Part shown: positions 1 through 8,510 of the stretch, piece by piece
Numbering within the stretch: the stretch's first letter is position 1
Layout: each line of letters begins with the position of its first letter
Translations under genes and position numbers: made by a program
NCBI GenBank assembly: GCA_937127435.1
Contig: CAKZLZ010000093.1
Coordinates: 1-53,627, forward strand
Direction of reading: 5' to 3'
DNA: 53,627 nucleotides
From: an uncultured Verrucomicrobiota bacterium
GTDB taxonomy: Bacteria > Verrucomicrobiota > Kiritimatiellia > SS1-B-03-39 > UBA6053
The notes under the pieces: model-generated
The model's input: the letters and a program-made list of their open reading frames with translations, nothing else
Told to the model about the DNA's origin: nothing
Databases searched by the model: none

Positions 1-278
1 TCGACGCCTTGTATCTTATGGGCAGCTGTTTCAAAGCCAAAGGCCAATATGATATTGCTGCCACCCAATTGCAAAAAGCCGCCGAAGAGTTGCCCACCAT
101 GGACGATACCAAAATGGCCATTCTATACGAACTCGGTGAAGTACTCGAGGCACAAGGCGAATTGGATGCCGCACTCGAACACTTCAAAAGCATCTACGCC
201 GTTGATATCGGTTATAAAAAGGTTGGCGAAAAAATTGAGGCTGGATACGCACGCAAAAAGAAACCGGCTGACGCTTAA
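1..278 (+). CDS. TPR-repeat protein, 3' end only
   Basis: The open frame enters from the left edge (codons begin at base 3) and stops with TAA at 276-278, so only about 91 C-terminal residues are visible. They form helix pairs typical of tetratricopeptide repeats: a segment containing LMGSCFKAKGQYDIA is followed by ILYELGEVLEAQGELDAALE, each with the small and aromatic spacing of a TPR. The tail is lysine-rich (ARKKKPADA). TPRs are protein-protein scaffolds, and nothing here shows the partner. The following lipoprotein gene appears to start inside this one, which suggests translational coupling. Family assignment is good; the specific role is unknown because the N-terminus is missing. Confidence 0.8.
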   Translation, partial: DALYLMGSCFKAKGQYDIAATQLQKAAEELPTMDDTKMAILYELGEVLEAQGELDAALEHFKSIYAVDIGYKKVGEKIEAGYARKKKPADA

Positions 279-1119
279 GTCCGGTTTTCTGTTACTCGTT
301 CTGCTCCCGCTCCTGGCCTGCCATCAGGAACAGGAGAATCAACCTCCCGCGGATATCAGCCTGCGGGTCGCCCACCTGCATGATTACGCCTGGCAGGATC
401 GAAACCAAAGCGGACAGCCTGTTGACCTGAAACCGGAAGCGGAACGTCAGGCCCTGCTCCGGGATCTGAATCACATTCCCGGCGACCTTCTCATTCTCCG
501 CGGTCTGGGCAGTCAGGCCTCCTTGGTACATTTGCAAAATGCCCTCAAGGAATCCGGGCAGGACTATCCACAGCTCTTCTATATCCCCGGGCCGAACGTT
601 TATCAGGGCATCGGCTTTCTTTCCACCCGGCCTTTCTCCGAAACACGGAAACTTAATTCGGAGACTTTCCGAATCAAGGAAAAGAACTATCAGCCCCTGG
701 CCGGCGGGGTTTTACTTTCTACCCGGACTTTTCCCGCACTCTGGATCTGGAATCAGCAAGCCCCCTCCCCTGAAGAACCCTACGAACGCAGACGGAATGA
801 TGCCCGGATTATGGCACAAACCCTGCGCCCCCTTATTCAATCCGGAGCCGAGGTCATACTCACCCTCTACAGCCGGGAAGAATTTGACAGCCCCATGTTC
901 CGACTTCTGGAAGAGGCCGGCCTCCGTCGGCTCATTCTGGAAGATGCCCGGGGGGACAGTTGGACCTTCCGGGATCCGCAGGGGATCCTATACCGTCAGG
1001 ATCAGTGGGTGTTTGCCACCCCGAAGGTTCATGATGCCATTATCAAAGCGCAAGTATTCGACTCCAAAGATCTTCGGCAAGCAGGCCCATACCGTCATCA
1101 GGGTATGAAACTCCCATGA
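235..1119 (+). CDS. Exported lipoprotein, endonuclease/exonuclease/phosphatase-like
   Basis: The frame is open from base 49, but the plausible start is TTG at 235. It gives a basic n-region followed by a hydrophobic segment GFLLLVLLPLLAC with a lipobox (LLAC), and an AGG lies about 12 bases upstream. The mature part of roughly 270 residues has segments such as DLLILRGLGS, YIPGPNVYQGIGFLSTRPF and AEVILTLYSREEFDSP. These recall the core of endonuclease/exonuclease/phosphatase (DNase I-like) proteins, although the classical catalytic Glu, Asp and His motifs are not obvious. The start lies inside the preceding TPR gene and the stop overlaps the next start (ATGA at 1116), so this is the middle gene of a coupled operon. 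The fold assignment is tentative; export and lipidation are better supported. Confidence 0.6.
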   Translation: MRLDTHAKRNRLTLKSGFLLLVLLPLLACHQEQENQPPADISLRVAHLHDYAWQDRNQSGQPVDLKPEAERQALLRDLNHIPGDLLILRGLGSQASLVHLQNALKESGQDYPQLFYIPGPNVYQGIGFLSTRPFSETRKLNSETFRIKEKNYQPLAGGVLLSTRTFPALWIWNQQAPSPEEPYERRRNDARIMAQTLRPLIQSGAEVILTLYSREEFDSPMFRLLEEAGLRRLILEDARGDSWTFRDPQGILYRQDQWVFATPKVHDAIIKAQVFDSKDLRQAGPYRHQGMKLP

Positions 1120-2891
1120 GGCAGAGTCGGTTCATGCCCGGGGAAAAGAAGCTCTGGATTCTGCTCATCATGCTTTCACTCGGCTTCCGCCTGATCGGAT
1201 TGGGTGAACGGGCCATGAGCCATGATGAAAGTTTACACGCCTATTATTCCTGGAACTTGAGTCAGGGCTTGAACTACGAACACAATCCCATGACCCACGG
1301 GCCCCTGCTCTTTCATTTGAACGGCTTGGTTTATGCGCTGATTTCTGATTCGGATTTTGCTTCGCTCCTGTTTCCCGCCTTGTGGGGAACCGGCTGTGTT
1401 GCCCTGCTGATATTATTTCGCAAATGGCTGGGAACCGCGGGGGCGCTATGTTCAGCCGCCTTCATAAGTCTGGATCCCGGGCATTTGTTTTACAGCCGCT
1501 ATTTGCGGAATGACATCATGGTTTCGTTCTTCACCCTGTTAATGCTATGGGCAGTTCTGGAATATCGTGATTCCCGAAAATCCAGCTCCCTGCTCTGGTT
1601 GAGTTTGGGCTTGGCGTTGCAATTTGTGACCAAGGAAACCTGTTATATTGCCGGCGCCGTGTTTGGGTCCGGCTGTGTGTTTTTTGCGGCCCTGGAAACA
1701 CCCTGCCAAAATTTCAGGAAATGGATCCGGGACTGGGTTTCGAACCCTTTAATGCATTGCGCGGCCCTCATGCTCTTGCTCGCGCTTCCATTCGCCGGAA
1801 CGCTATTGCATCCTATCCTAGGATGGGATCCTTTAAACAACCGCAGTCCGGAAGGACAGAAGCAAATATTCATCGTTGCGGGGTGGATTTTTCTCTGTGC
1901 TCTCCTTTGTGGCACCCTCTATTTTAACCGTCAAAAACGACTGCAGGGATTTTTAGAGAGTTTGGGGATTTTCTGGATTATACAAATCCTGCTTTTCACC
2001 ACCTTATTGACCAATCCCGCCCACGGAATGGCCAGTGGGCTGGCAGGGAGTCTGGGATATTGGTTAAAACAACATGATGTACAGCGGGGAAATCCTGACC
2101 CGTTTTTTTATGTTACTTTGCTCCTGCTTTATTCACCGGTTCTTATTGGCGGGGTCCTCCTCAGTCTCCGGAAGATTACCCGATGGCCCCTGCCTCTGAT
2201 CGGATGGCTTTTTTTAGGGAATCTATTGATATATTCCTGGGCCGGAGAGCGCATGCCCTGGTTGCTGCTTCACATCAGTCTCCCCCTCTGTATTCTCACC
2301 GGCACGATGTTGCCCCCGTTATTTGCCGCTCCGGGCAGGAAGGGACTTAAGATCATCATGGCTGTGGGGTGTTTTCAAATGGTATGCAACAGTCTGCGGG
2401 TCAACGGACCTCTATCAGAAGGACCTTGGGAGCCCCTGATGTACGCCCATTCAGGAGAGGATATCAAGTTGTCACTGTTTATGATTGAAGAGCATCTTGA
2501 GCAGAATCCCGGGACGCGGCTTTTGATAAATGACAAAGAAAATGAGGCCAACAGTTACACCTGGCCTTTGGTGTGGTATTTCAAGAGTGGCGGCGCAGAA
2601 TTTACCGACATTCAAGCCGACAATATTCCTGAAGATGTTTCGGTCATCCTGGTTCCCCCCCGGCAGGAAAGTGATTATATTGCAGAGGGGTGGGTCGCCC
2701 GGTTGCGGGTGGATATGACCACTTGGCCGCGGCCACAGTATCACCGGATCAACCTGGAGAATATTGATGGGCTGGTCCGCTTACCTGCGGTACGGAAAAA
2801 GTTTCTACAATATTACTTTTTTCGGAAGCAGCCGGAATGGGGCGAAAACGAATGGCCGGTTCCCAACCGGTATTTATTAATGACGCGGTAA
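1116..2891 (+). CDS. Agl23/TIGR03663-like polytopic membrane protein (GT-C type)
   Basis: This 591-residue protein has many hydrophobic segments. Near the N-terminus it carries the acidic loop ERAMSHDESLHAYYSWNLSQ, followed by NPMTHGPLLFHLN. This D-E dyad in the first extracytoplasmic loop is characteristic of the TIGR03663 family, called flippase activity-associated protein Agl23, related to GT39-type glycosyltransferases that use lipid-linked sugars. Members act in the membrane, probably in glycan or glycoprotein assembly, but the bacterial substrate is not known. The start overlaps the stop of the lipoprotein gene (ATGA). The C-terminal about 130 residues are soluble and contain TRLLINDKENEANSYTWPLVWYF. 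It ends eight bases from the convergent RAYT gene. Confidence 0.8.
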   Translation: MRQSRFMPGEKKLWILLIMLSLGFRLIGLGERAMSHDESLHAYYSWNLSQGLNYEHNPMTHGPLLFHLNGLVYALISDSDFASLLFPALWGTGCVALLILFRKWLGTAGALCSAAFISLDPGHLFYSRYLRNDIMVSFFTLLMLWAVLEYRDSRKSSSLLWLSLGLALQFVTKETCYIAGAVFGSGCVFFAALETPCQNFRKWIRDWVSNPLMHCAALMLLLALPFAGTLLHPILGWDPLNNRSPEGQKQIFIVAGWIFLCALLCGTLYFNRQKRLQGFLESLGIFWIIQILLFTTLLTNPAHGMASGLAGSLGYWLKQHDVQRGNPDPFFYVTLLLLYSPVLIGGVLLSLRKITRWPLPLIGWLFLGNLLIYSWAGERMPWLLLHISLPLCILTGTMLPPLFAAPGRKGLKIIMAVGCFQMVCNSLRVNGPLSEGPWEPLMYAHSGEDIKLSLFMIEEHLEQNPGTRLLINDKENEANSYTWPLVWYFKSGGAEFTDIQADNIPEDVSVILVPPRQESDYIAEGWVARLRVDMTTWPRPQYHRINLENIDGLVRLPAVRKKFLQYYFFRKQPEWGENEWPVPNRYLLMTR

Positions 2892-2899
2892 AAGAAAAA

Positions 2900-4039
2900 T
2901 CAATCAACCTGCCGTAAACTCATCCACGCGCCCTCAACCCCTTTCACCCGGCGGGGGGCTGATTTCCGTTTGCACCCAAAGCAGCTTCGGTACTGGCCCA
3001 TCAAATCTTCAAGAAATTCAGGCGCGCCCAATGCCACGCCCCGGGTAAATGTCCGCATTCTGCACTGCAACGATTTGGAAAGCGGCACCGCGCCCTGTTT
3101 TTCATACTCTGCAAGCACCTGCACGGGATCCAACCCCCGAGGGTGGGTTACCTTCGATACTCCTTTGGAGACCAACCAAATCCGATACGATGCCTGCACC
3201 TCTTTCCAATTCCGGGGGCGCTCGCGCTTGCTATGTTCCTGAGCCAATCGTGGCCCCACCTCACGCCAATGGGCAGATTTCTTCGCGATTTGTTTTCGCC
3301 GAACCATGGTTGCCGCATGAGGCTGATGCCCCCGGGCCAGGCTTACCAACTCCTTTAATCCCTCACGGGCAACTTTATCCCCACCCATGGCCGCCCCCAC
3401 GCCGCTCCAGGGATAATCCATAGGGTCATAAACCATCCCTGCACGTAGCGGATTCAGGTCAATATATGCGGCCACGGACATCAAAGCCAGGGGGGAGCCC
3501 TCCACCACCACCGAGCGGTAGCGAGAATCCCATAAGCCCCCTTTCCGGTCGTGTTTTCCGTTATACCACCGTGTAAAAGACTGTTTTACCACCCGCATAA
3601 ATTCCGGAAGATTCCCCATTCTCAGAACCACAGCCTCATCCATTCCCTTTTGAGATTTCAAGTCCTGTTGTTTGTAATAGTTCTCCCACGCCACCAACTT
3701 CTCCTCCGGCCACACAGCTGCCAGACAGGAACGTATCTCCGAATGTTCCAAAGAAACCTTTCCCGGCACCCATAACAAGGCATGAAAATGATTATCCATC
3801 AGGCAATGCGTCAGCACAGATATCCCTGAAAACCGGGCCCAATTCCGCATAATCCGGATAAACACCCGTTTCTCAGTATCCCCGAACAGAAACGCCTGCC
3901 CCACCGCCCGACTTGTCACATGTACAAAGTAGCCTTCATTCTTTGGTAAAATCCGCAAGCCCCGATGACGCCTTTTCCCCACTCCGGCCCAAACCGTGCT
4001 CATATTTTCCCAATATCGTTTCTGTGAAGTCGCTTTCAT
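2900..4039 (-). CDS. REP-associated tyrosine transposase (Y1/IS200-like)
   Basis: This is a single-strand HUH-type transposase domain. It shows TSRAVGQAFLFGDTEKRVF, then the HUH motif in CLMDNHFHALLW, then FTRWYNGKHDRKGGLWDSRY with the catalytic tyrosine region, then AAYIDLNPLRAGMV and a DYPWSG motif. These match the RAYT branch, which acts on short palindromic REP-like elements rather than moving as a classical IS. The protein is 379 residues, longer than the usual 150-250, because of a basic C-terminal extension of about 150 residues ending near CFGCKRKSAPRR. No flanking terminal inverted repeats or target duplication are visible, so it appears to be a resident single-copy RAYT. Start ATG at 4039. 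It is convergent with the Agl23-like gene. Confidence 0.87.
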   Translation of the reverse strand: MKATSQKRYWENMSTVWAGVGKRRHRGLRILPKNEGYFVHVTSRAVGQAFLFGDTEKRVFIRIMRNWARFSGISVLTHCLMDNHFHALLWVPGKVSLEHSEIRSCLAAVWPEEKLVAWENYYKQQDLKSQKGMDEAVVLRMGNLPEFMRVVKQSFTRWYNGKHDRKGGLWDSRYRSVVVEGSPLALMSVAAYIDLNPLRAGMVYDPMDYPWSGVGAAMGGDKVAREGLKELVSLARGHQPHAATMVRRKQIAKKSAHWREVGPRLAQEHSKRERPRNWKEVQASYRIWLVSKGVSKVTHPRGLDPVQVLAEYEKQGAVPLSKSLQCRMRTFTRGVALGAPEFLEDLMGQYRSCFGCKRKSAPRRVKGVEGAWMSLRQVD

Positions 4040-4094
4040 AGCCCAAGAAAAACAAAATTTTCCACCAAAGTCAATATTTTTTCACCTGTTGCTA

Positions 4095-4118
4095 TATAGG
4101 AGTTTGTATAGGAGTTTG
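4095..4118. repeat. Perfect 12-bp tandem duplication
   Basis: TATAGGAGTTTG occurs twice without a gap (4095-4106 and 4107-4118) in the 108-base interval between the RAYT start and the cardiolipin synthase stop. The rest of this interval is AT-rich and shows no clear promoter or hairpin. Confidence 0.8.
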
Positions 4119-4147
4119 AATGCATTTGATTCGAAATTACAGGCGTT

Positions 4148-5641
4148 TTACAGTATGGGGGCGGCCAGGCTGGCGGCGCGGGACATCACCTGAAACCAAA
4201 TGGATTTGTCATCAATGGCTTCGGGGTCCATTTCTTTGGAATTTTCAAAATCCACAAGCAACATTTTTTCCACTTGCCGGTTAAAGGCTGCATCCATCAC
4301 CAAGGCCGTAACTTCAAAGTTCAGACGGAAAGAACGGTTATCGAAATTTGCAGTTCCTACCGAGGAGACCGTTTCATCAATCAACATCACTTTCTGGTGC
4401 ATAAACCCTGCTGTGTACCTCCAGACCCTGACCCCGGCACCGGCTTTTTTCAGATAAGAAAAGGCTGCGAGATACACCAGTAAATGATCAGGTTCATCCG
4501 GGATAAGGATCCTGACATCCACGCCCCGCAACGTTGCGAGTTCCAATGCATTTAAAACCCCCTCATCCGGCACAAAATACGGACTGGCAATCCAAATGCG
4601 CTCTTTGGCAGAATTTATAGCGTGGGTAAACATAAGGGTGGCCGTCTCCCGGGTATCCGCAGGCCCGGACGGGATAATCAAAACATCCTGATTACCCACC
4701 GCCTGAAACCCGCTTTCCCAATCCAAATTCAATACCTTGTCCGTCGCCCAATTCCAATCCTCCACAAATGTCTGCTGCAAAGCCAGACTTGCGGGACCTG
4801 AAATCTTAATATGGGTGTCACGCCAAGATGAAAATTCTTTACCGCCGTCAATGTATTCGTCACCCACATTATGTCCTCCCACCCAACTGGTATCCCCGTC
4901 TGTCACCACGATTTTACGGTGGTTCCTGAAGTTGATCTGAAAGCGATTTCTCGGGCCTTTCCGCGTATGGAAATTATGAGCCAATACACCCGCCGCCCGA
5001 AGTTCTTCAATATACGAGCACGGTAGACTTTGGCTTCCCACTTCATCGTAAAGAAAATAGACCTGAACCCCTCCTTTTGCCTTGCGAATGAGTAAATCCT
5101 TCAACCTTCGACCCAAGTCATCATCTTTCACAATATAAAACTGGACCAATACGTAGGACTGTGCGGCTTCAATTCCTTGAAAGATTGAAGCGAAGGTTTT
5201 CTCACCGTCCACCAAAAGCTCTACTTCATTCCCTTTTAAAATAGGTAATCGCGCCAATTGTTCCCCCGCATGGGCACCCGGATGTACCTTGTCCGTCTCA
5301 GGAAATGCATGAGGATGCTTGCGAACCAACTCGCTTATGATTTCTTTCAACTCTTCATCATTTTCCTGTCGATCCGAAACATAGCCATTGAAGTTATTCC
5401 TTCCGAAAATCCAATAGGCAGGTACCGCAACGACCGGAAACGTATTCAATGAAACAATCCAGGCAATCGCCCCTTGTGAAGTCCGGGTCCCCATTAATGC
5501 ATGAAAGGAAGAAATAACCCCGGCAATTTGCGCTCCGGTCAAAAAGAGAAAAATGAACAGACGTTTTTTGGTTTTCGTTTTCCGAGTCCCCGCCCGTTCA
5601 TTCTTCCGTTTCGATTTCAGAACTGAGCGGAAACCTGACAT
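4148..5641 (-). CDS. cls: Cardiolipin synthase, phospholipase D family
   Basis: This 497-residue protein has two HKD motifs. The first is NHRKIVVTDGD followed by SWVGGHNVGDEY, and the second is HQKVMLIDE followed by SVGTANFDNRSF. A basic N-terminus precedes two hydrophobic segments (LFIFLFLTGAQIAGVIS and AIAWIVSLNTFPVVAVPAYWIFG). That architecture is the standard for bacterial Cls, which condenses two phosphatidylglycerols into cardiolipin and glycerol at the inner membrane. The length fits the family (about 480-500). It lies four bases downstream of the exported barrel-like protein gene on the same strand, so the two are probably cotranscribed. An unusually lysine/arginine-rich stretch precedes the first membrane segment. 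Confidence 0.92.
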   Translation of the reverse strand: MSGFRSVLKSKRKNERAGTRKTKTKKRLFIFLFLTGAQIAGVISSFHALMGTRTSQGAIAWIVSLNTFPVVAVPAYWIFGRNNFNGYVSDRQENDEELKEIISELVRKHPHAFPETDKVHPGAHAGEQLARLPILKGNEVELLVDGEKTFASIFQGIEAAQSYVLVQFYIVKDDDLGRRLKDLLIRKAKGGVQVYFLYDEVGSQSLPCSYIEELRAAGVLAHNFHTRKGPRNRFQINFRNHRKIVVTDGDTSWVGGHNVGDEYIDGGKEFSSWRDTHIKISGPASLALQQTFVEDWNWATDKVLNLDWESGFQAVGNQDVLIIPSGPADTRETATLMFTHAINSAKERIWIASPYFVPDEGVLNALELATLRGVDVRILIPDEPDHLLVYLAAFSYLKKAGAGVRVWRYTAGFMHQKVMLIDETVSSVGTANFDNRSFRLNFEVTALVMDAAFNRQVEKMLLVDFENSKEMDPEAIDDKSIWFQVMSRAASLAAPIL

Positions 5642-5645
5642 GAGC

Positions 5646-6845
5646 CTATTTCAGAACCGGGTCTCCCCAAACCAACATTTCAAATCCGGCTTTGAGTACA
5701 AATTCCTCATCCCAGTCACTGTCCGCCGCCCACACCACTTCCGGCCCGAGCACAAAGTAGAGGAAGTCCTTGTATGCAGGTCTTTTCAGAAACAATGTCA
5801 GCGTAGCTTTGGTCGTTTTAACTTCATTTCCGGTCACCCGGGCCTTTAATCCGATACCCTTGGCCACATCATCTCCCCCCACCCGCCGTCCATAATCCCG
5901 CTCATTAATCAAAGCCGGAACATAACCCCAAATCGTAGTCGCGTCCCATCGGTATCCCCCGCCATTGTAGCCATACTGACTACTTTCTTCATTCACTTCG
6001 CTTTTGTCATCTTCGTCCTCAAGTTCCTGGGTCCACTTTAAAGAAAAAGCCTGTCGAAACATTCTCCGGTTCTTCCACCGGCCAAACACCACTGAGGTCA
6101 TCCCGCCGAAACCATCCTCACTTTCCCAGAAAGGTCTCAACTGCGGGACCATGCTCCAGGATTCAGTCAGATTATATTCCGGTGACCACTGCACATATGC
6201 AAAAGGCTCGGGTGGCCATTTCGTTTTGATACCCACAGAACTTTTCCAGTTGTTGAACATCGAACGGGAAGCACCCACCCTCAATCCATTATCAGAATCA
6301 AAGGCATCCTGCCCGGGCAATGCCGTTGGATCTTTCGTAGAAATAAAGAGTTTTAACCGACTCTCCAAGTTGGGTAAATCCACATCCACATCAAAATCTG
6401 CTACCGGAGCAAATTTAACGGCCCCGTCCGCTTCTAAATCAATCTGCGTGTACAATCCTACACGAAACCGGGATGGCGGTGTCGGCACGGGGTCCGGCTC
6501 TTTGATAATCCCTGTATCCAACCATTCCACTGTACCCTGGGATTTTCCGTATAACCAATCCCGGGTCCCGTCGATCCAGTTACGTTCCTCGTAGGTCTCC
6601 ATCAAAACCCCTGTGCCTTCCTCAGTCAGGATCTCTTCCTTTACCGCAGTATTTACAATGTCCTCCGGATTTGCAATTTTTTCAGGTGCGGGCGTCTCCC
6701 CCGCCGTATCGAAGGGAATTGCGGACTCGACCACCTCCTCCGGGTTGAGAAGGGCTTCGGCATTAATTGTATCCGGGGTGTTCTGCGCCACAAGGGACAA
6801 CCATGCAAAAGAAATCAAAATGAGAGATGTGGCAATTTTTTTCAT
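5646..6845 (-). CDS. Exported protein, probable outer-membrane beta-barrel
   Basis: The start ATG at 6845 gives a clear signal peptide (MKKIATSLILISFAWLSLVAQ). It is followed by an acidic, proline-rich linker of about 100 residues with repeated NPEEVVESA/NPEDIVNTA phrases. The C-terminal 270 residues alternate polar and hydrophobic residues with many aromatics (RFRVGLYTQIDLEADGAVKF, EPFAYVQWSPEYNL, LKAGFEMLVWGDPVLK). This suggests antiparallel strands of an outer-membrane barrel. No named family is recognised. It is the first gene of a two-gene unit with cls, so a cell-envelope role is likely. The 203 bases upstream are shared with the divergent small exported protein; no consensus promoter could be fixed there. 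Confidence 0.65.
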   Translation of the reverse strand: MKKIATSLILISFAWLSLVAQNTPDTINAEALLNPEEVVESAIPFDTAGETPAPEKIANPEDIVNTAVKEEILTEEGTGVLMETYEERNWIDGTRDWLYGKSQGTVEWLDTGIIKEPDPVPTPPSRFRVGLYTQIDLEADGAVKFAPVADFDVDVDLPNLESRLKLFISTKDPTALPGQDAFDSDNGLRVGASRSMFNNWKSSVGIKTKWPPEPFAYVQWSPEYNLTESWSMVPQLRPFWESEDGFGGMTSVVFGRWKNRRMFRQAFSLKWTQELEDEDDKSEVNEESSQYGYNGGGYRWDATTIWGYVPALINERDYGRRVGGDDVAKGIGLKARVTGNEVKTTKATLTLFLKRPAYKDFLYFVLGPEVVWAADSDWDEEFVLKAGFEMLVWGDPVLK

Positions 6846-7048
6846 AAATAGGGTAAATTGAGGTTTCCTATTTATGAAAAGAAATCCCGTAAAGTCAACT
6901 ACACAAGCCGGGGATGGATACCAGCCCCGGCAAATTTACTCTACATAAAGGAGTATTAAATCCATAATCATCCACCTCACCTAACTTTCCACTTGCACTC
7001 TTCCCGCTTACATAGAAGATATGAAAATCACCAATACCCCTCCTCTTT

Positions 7049-7465
7049 ATGAAAAAATATATACTACTTCTTTTATTCATCCCCAGCCTGTCTCAAGCAG
7101 GTGAATTTATAAACGGCTTCAACCTCTCCAGTCCCCTGCTCCTCAGCGGAACCCTCGGATACCGCTTCAGCCATGATGAAAATCCCGGGATGGGCCCCAT
7201 GATTGAAGGGGAAGCCGGAATTGGCGGTGGCAAACTGCTGTTGGGATTCGATGGCATGGATGAAGGCTTCGGCTTTGGCGTGAAGGCTTCTTACCTTTTT
7301 ACGTGGTTTGAACCCGTAAACATCGACCCGGACAACCAGTACCTCGGCGTGGAGCTCCAAGCCGGTAACACTGGTTTTATAGCCAGCTTGGGCGGGTACA
7401 CCAAAATCTCCGGGGATGATGAGTCTTTCATCGCAACCCTCAGCTTAGGTATACGTTTCAAATGA
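7049..7465 (+). CDS. Small exported protein, possible outer-membrane protein
   Basis: This 138-residue protein has a signal peptide (MKKYILLLLFIPSLSQAG). The mature part is rich in glycine and aromatics (GTLGYRFSHDENPGMGP, GGGKLLLGFDGMDEGFGFG, VKASYLFTWFEP, ATLSLGIRFK) and ends in the hydrophobic-aromatic pattern of an outer-membrane strand. It resembles small beta-barrel proteins of about eight strands, without a family I can name. The stop overlaps the next start (ATGA at 7462). It is therefore the first gene of a three-gene exported-protein operon that ends at the terminator near 8480. Confidence 0.6.
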   Translation: MKKYILLLLFIPSLSQAGEFINGFNLSSPLLLSGTLGYRFSHDENPGMGPMIEGEAGIGGGKLLLGFDGMDEGFGFGVKASYLFTWFEPVNIDPDNQYLGVELQAGNTGFIASLGGYTKISGDDESFIATLSLGIRFK

Positions 7466-8286
7466 AAAAAACACTCCTCCTCCTGGGAATGACGCTCTTG
7501 CTGAATGCCTGCGTCAGCCCGCAAAAATCTGTTCCCCCGGTTTCTCAGACACCGGACAATGAAGTATTTGTTTGGCATGACCTTGCCAGCAATTCTCCCG
7601 CCACGAGTGAAGCTTTTTACAAAGCGCTTTTCGGGTGGGAGTTTCAAAAAATTGATTCGGCCTACAGCGAGATCCTCCAAGGGGAAGTCCGGGTAGGTGG
7701 ATTGATCCATGCAGGAAAAACCAACCCAGGCCAACAAAGCGCGGTGTGGTTCAGTACCGTAAAAGTGTAGAATATCTATCGCAGCGTGGAGCGAATCAAA
7801 ACCCATGGCGGGGAAATCCTGCGTGAGCCTGAATTCGTTGCCGGCCGGGGAACCCTCGCATTTTTTGCAGACCCGAACGGGGCAATTTTGGGAATCGTCG
7901 AACCGCTTCTCCATAACGGTGAAATCGAATCCACAGACTGGATTTGGCATGAATTGATTACCAATGACGCGGAAGCCGCAGCCACATGGTTCGCAGAAGT
8001 ATTCGAACTGAAAGCCGAAAAATCCGCAGACGGCAAACGTTTCATTCTCAGAAAAAACGACTTTCAAATCGCCTCCGTGTCTGAAAATCCTTTTGAAGAC
8101 ACCCGCAATCAGTGGGTACCGGTCCTGGCCGTTGTAAATTTTGACGGCATTCTTGAAAAAGTTGAGGAATTGGGAGGACAGATCATCCTCCCCCCATCCG
8201 AAGAGATGAACAAGGGACAACTGGCCATGATTCTGGATCCCAACCAAGCCCCCATCGTGATTCAGAAAAAAGGAGCGGCACAATGA
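7462..8286 (+). pseudogene. Two-domain VOC (glyoxalase-like) lipoprotein interrupted by in-frame TAG
   Basis: The frame starts at ATG 7462 with a lipoprotein signal peptide (MKKTLLLLGMTLLLNAC) and encodes the first VOC/glyoxalase-type module (EVFVWHDLASNSPATSEAFY, KALFGWEFQK). It is stopped by TAG at 7768-7770. The same reading frame continues directly with NIYRSVERIKTHGGEILREP, GTLAFFADPNGAILGIVEP, and then a second VOC module (STDWIWHELITNDAEAAATW) ending at 8286. Coding quality on both sides of the stop is continuous, so one substitution appears to break a 274-codon gene. It could be a recent pseudogene, a read-through gene or a sequence error. VOC proteins bind a metal and act in lyases, dioxygenases or resistance proteins; the substrate is unknown. 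Both neighbours overlap by ATGA. Confidence 0.75.
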
Positions 8287-8450
8287 AAAAATTCACTCTT
8301 ATCAAATGGTTCCTGCTTGCGGCATTCCTCACTCTGGGAAGTGCCTGTACCCTCACCCCCCATGCAAATGTGGGTGTGAGTATGGATTATTACGGCGGAA
8401 AATTTCACGTGCGGCCTACTGCAAATGTCGGTGTTTCCGGACGGCCTTAA
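8283..8450 (+). CDS. Tiny lipoprotein, 55 residues
   Basis: A short frame begins at ATG 8283, overlapping the stop of the VOC gene (ATGA), and ends at TAA 8448-8450. It encodes a lysine-containing n-region, a hydrophobic stretch FLLAAFLTLGSAC ending in a lipobox, and about 33 mature residues. Those residues contain an imperfect internal repeat, HANVGVS and TANVGVS, around SMDYYGGKFHVRP. Start-stop coupling, the lipobox and a perfect terminator 27 bases later all support it as a real gene. The function is unknown. The YYGGKFHVRP phrase resembles small Gly/Tyr-rich lipoproteins, but I cannot name a family. Confidence 0.7.
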   Translation: MKKFTLIKWFLLAAFLTLGSACTLTPHANVGVSMDYYGGKFHVRPTANVGVSGRP

Positions 8451-8476
8451 GCCTTCTCAAAAAACATCATCCAGAC

Positions 8477-8510
8477 AATACCCCGGCGCGCAGCTCCGGG
8501 GTATTTTTTT
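8477..8510 (+). terminator. Rho-independent terminator of the exported-protein operon
   Basis: A perfect 10-bp stem (AATACCCCGG at 8477-8486 pairs with CCGGGGTATT at 8496-8505) has a 9-base loop and is followed by a T-run to 8510. It closes the operon 7049-8450. It overlaps the last base or two of the convergent queG gene. Confidence 0.9.

Noticed and set aside
7291..8283. 330-codon frame on the minus strand opposite the VOC lipoprotein
   Set aside because: No family features are seen, whereas the plus strand has lipobox, VOC motifs and start-stop coupling on both sides.
8477..8510. Reading the hairpin as the terminator of queG on the minus strand
   Set aside because: The T-run follows the stem only on the plus strand; it serves the plus-strand operon.
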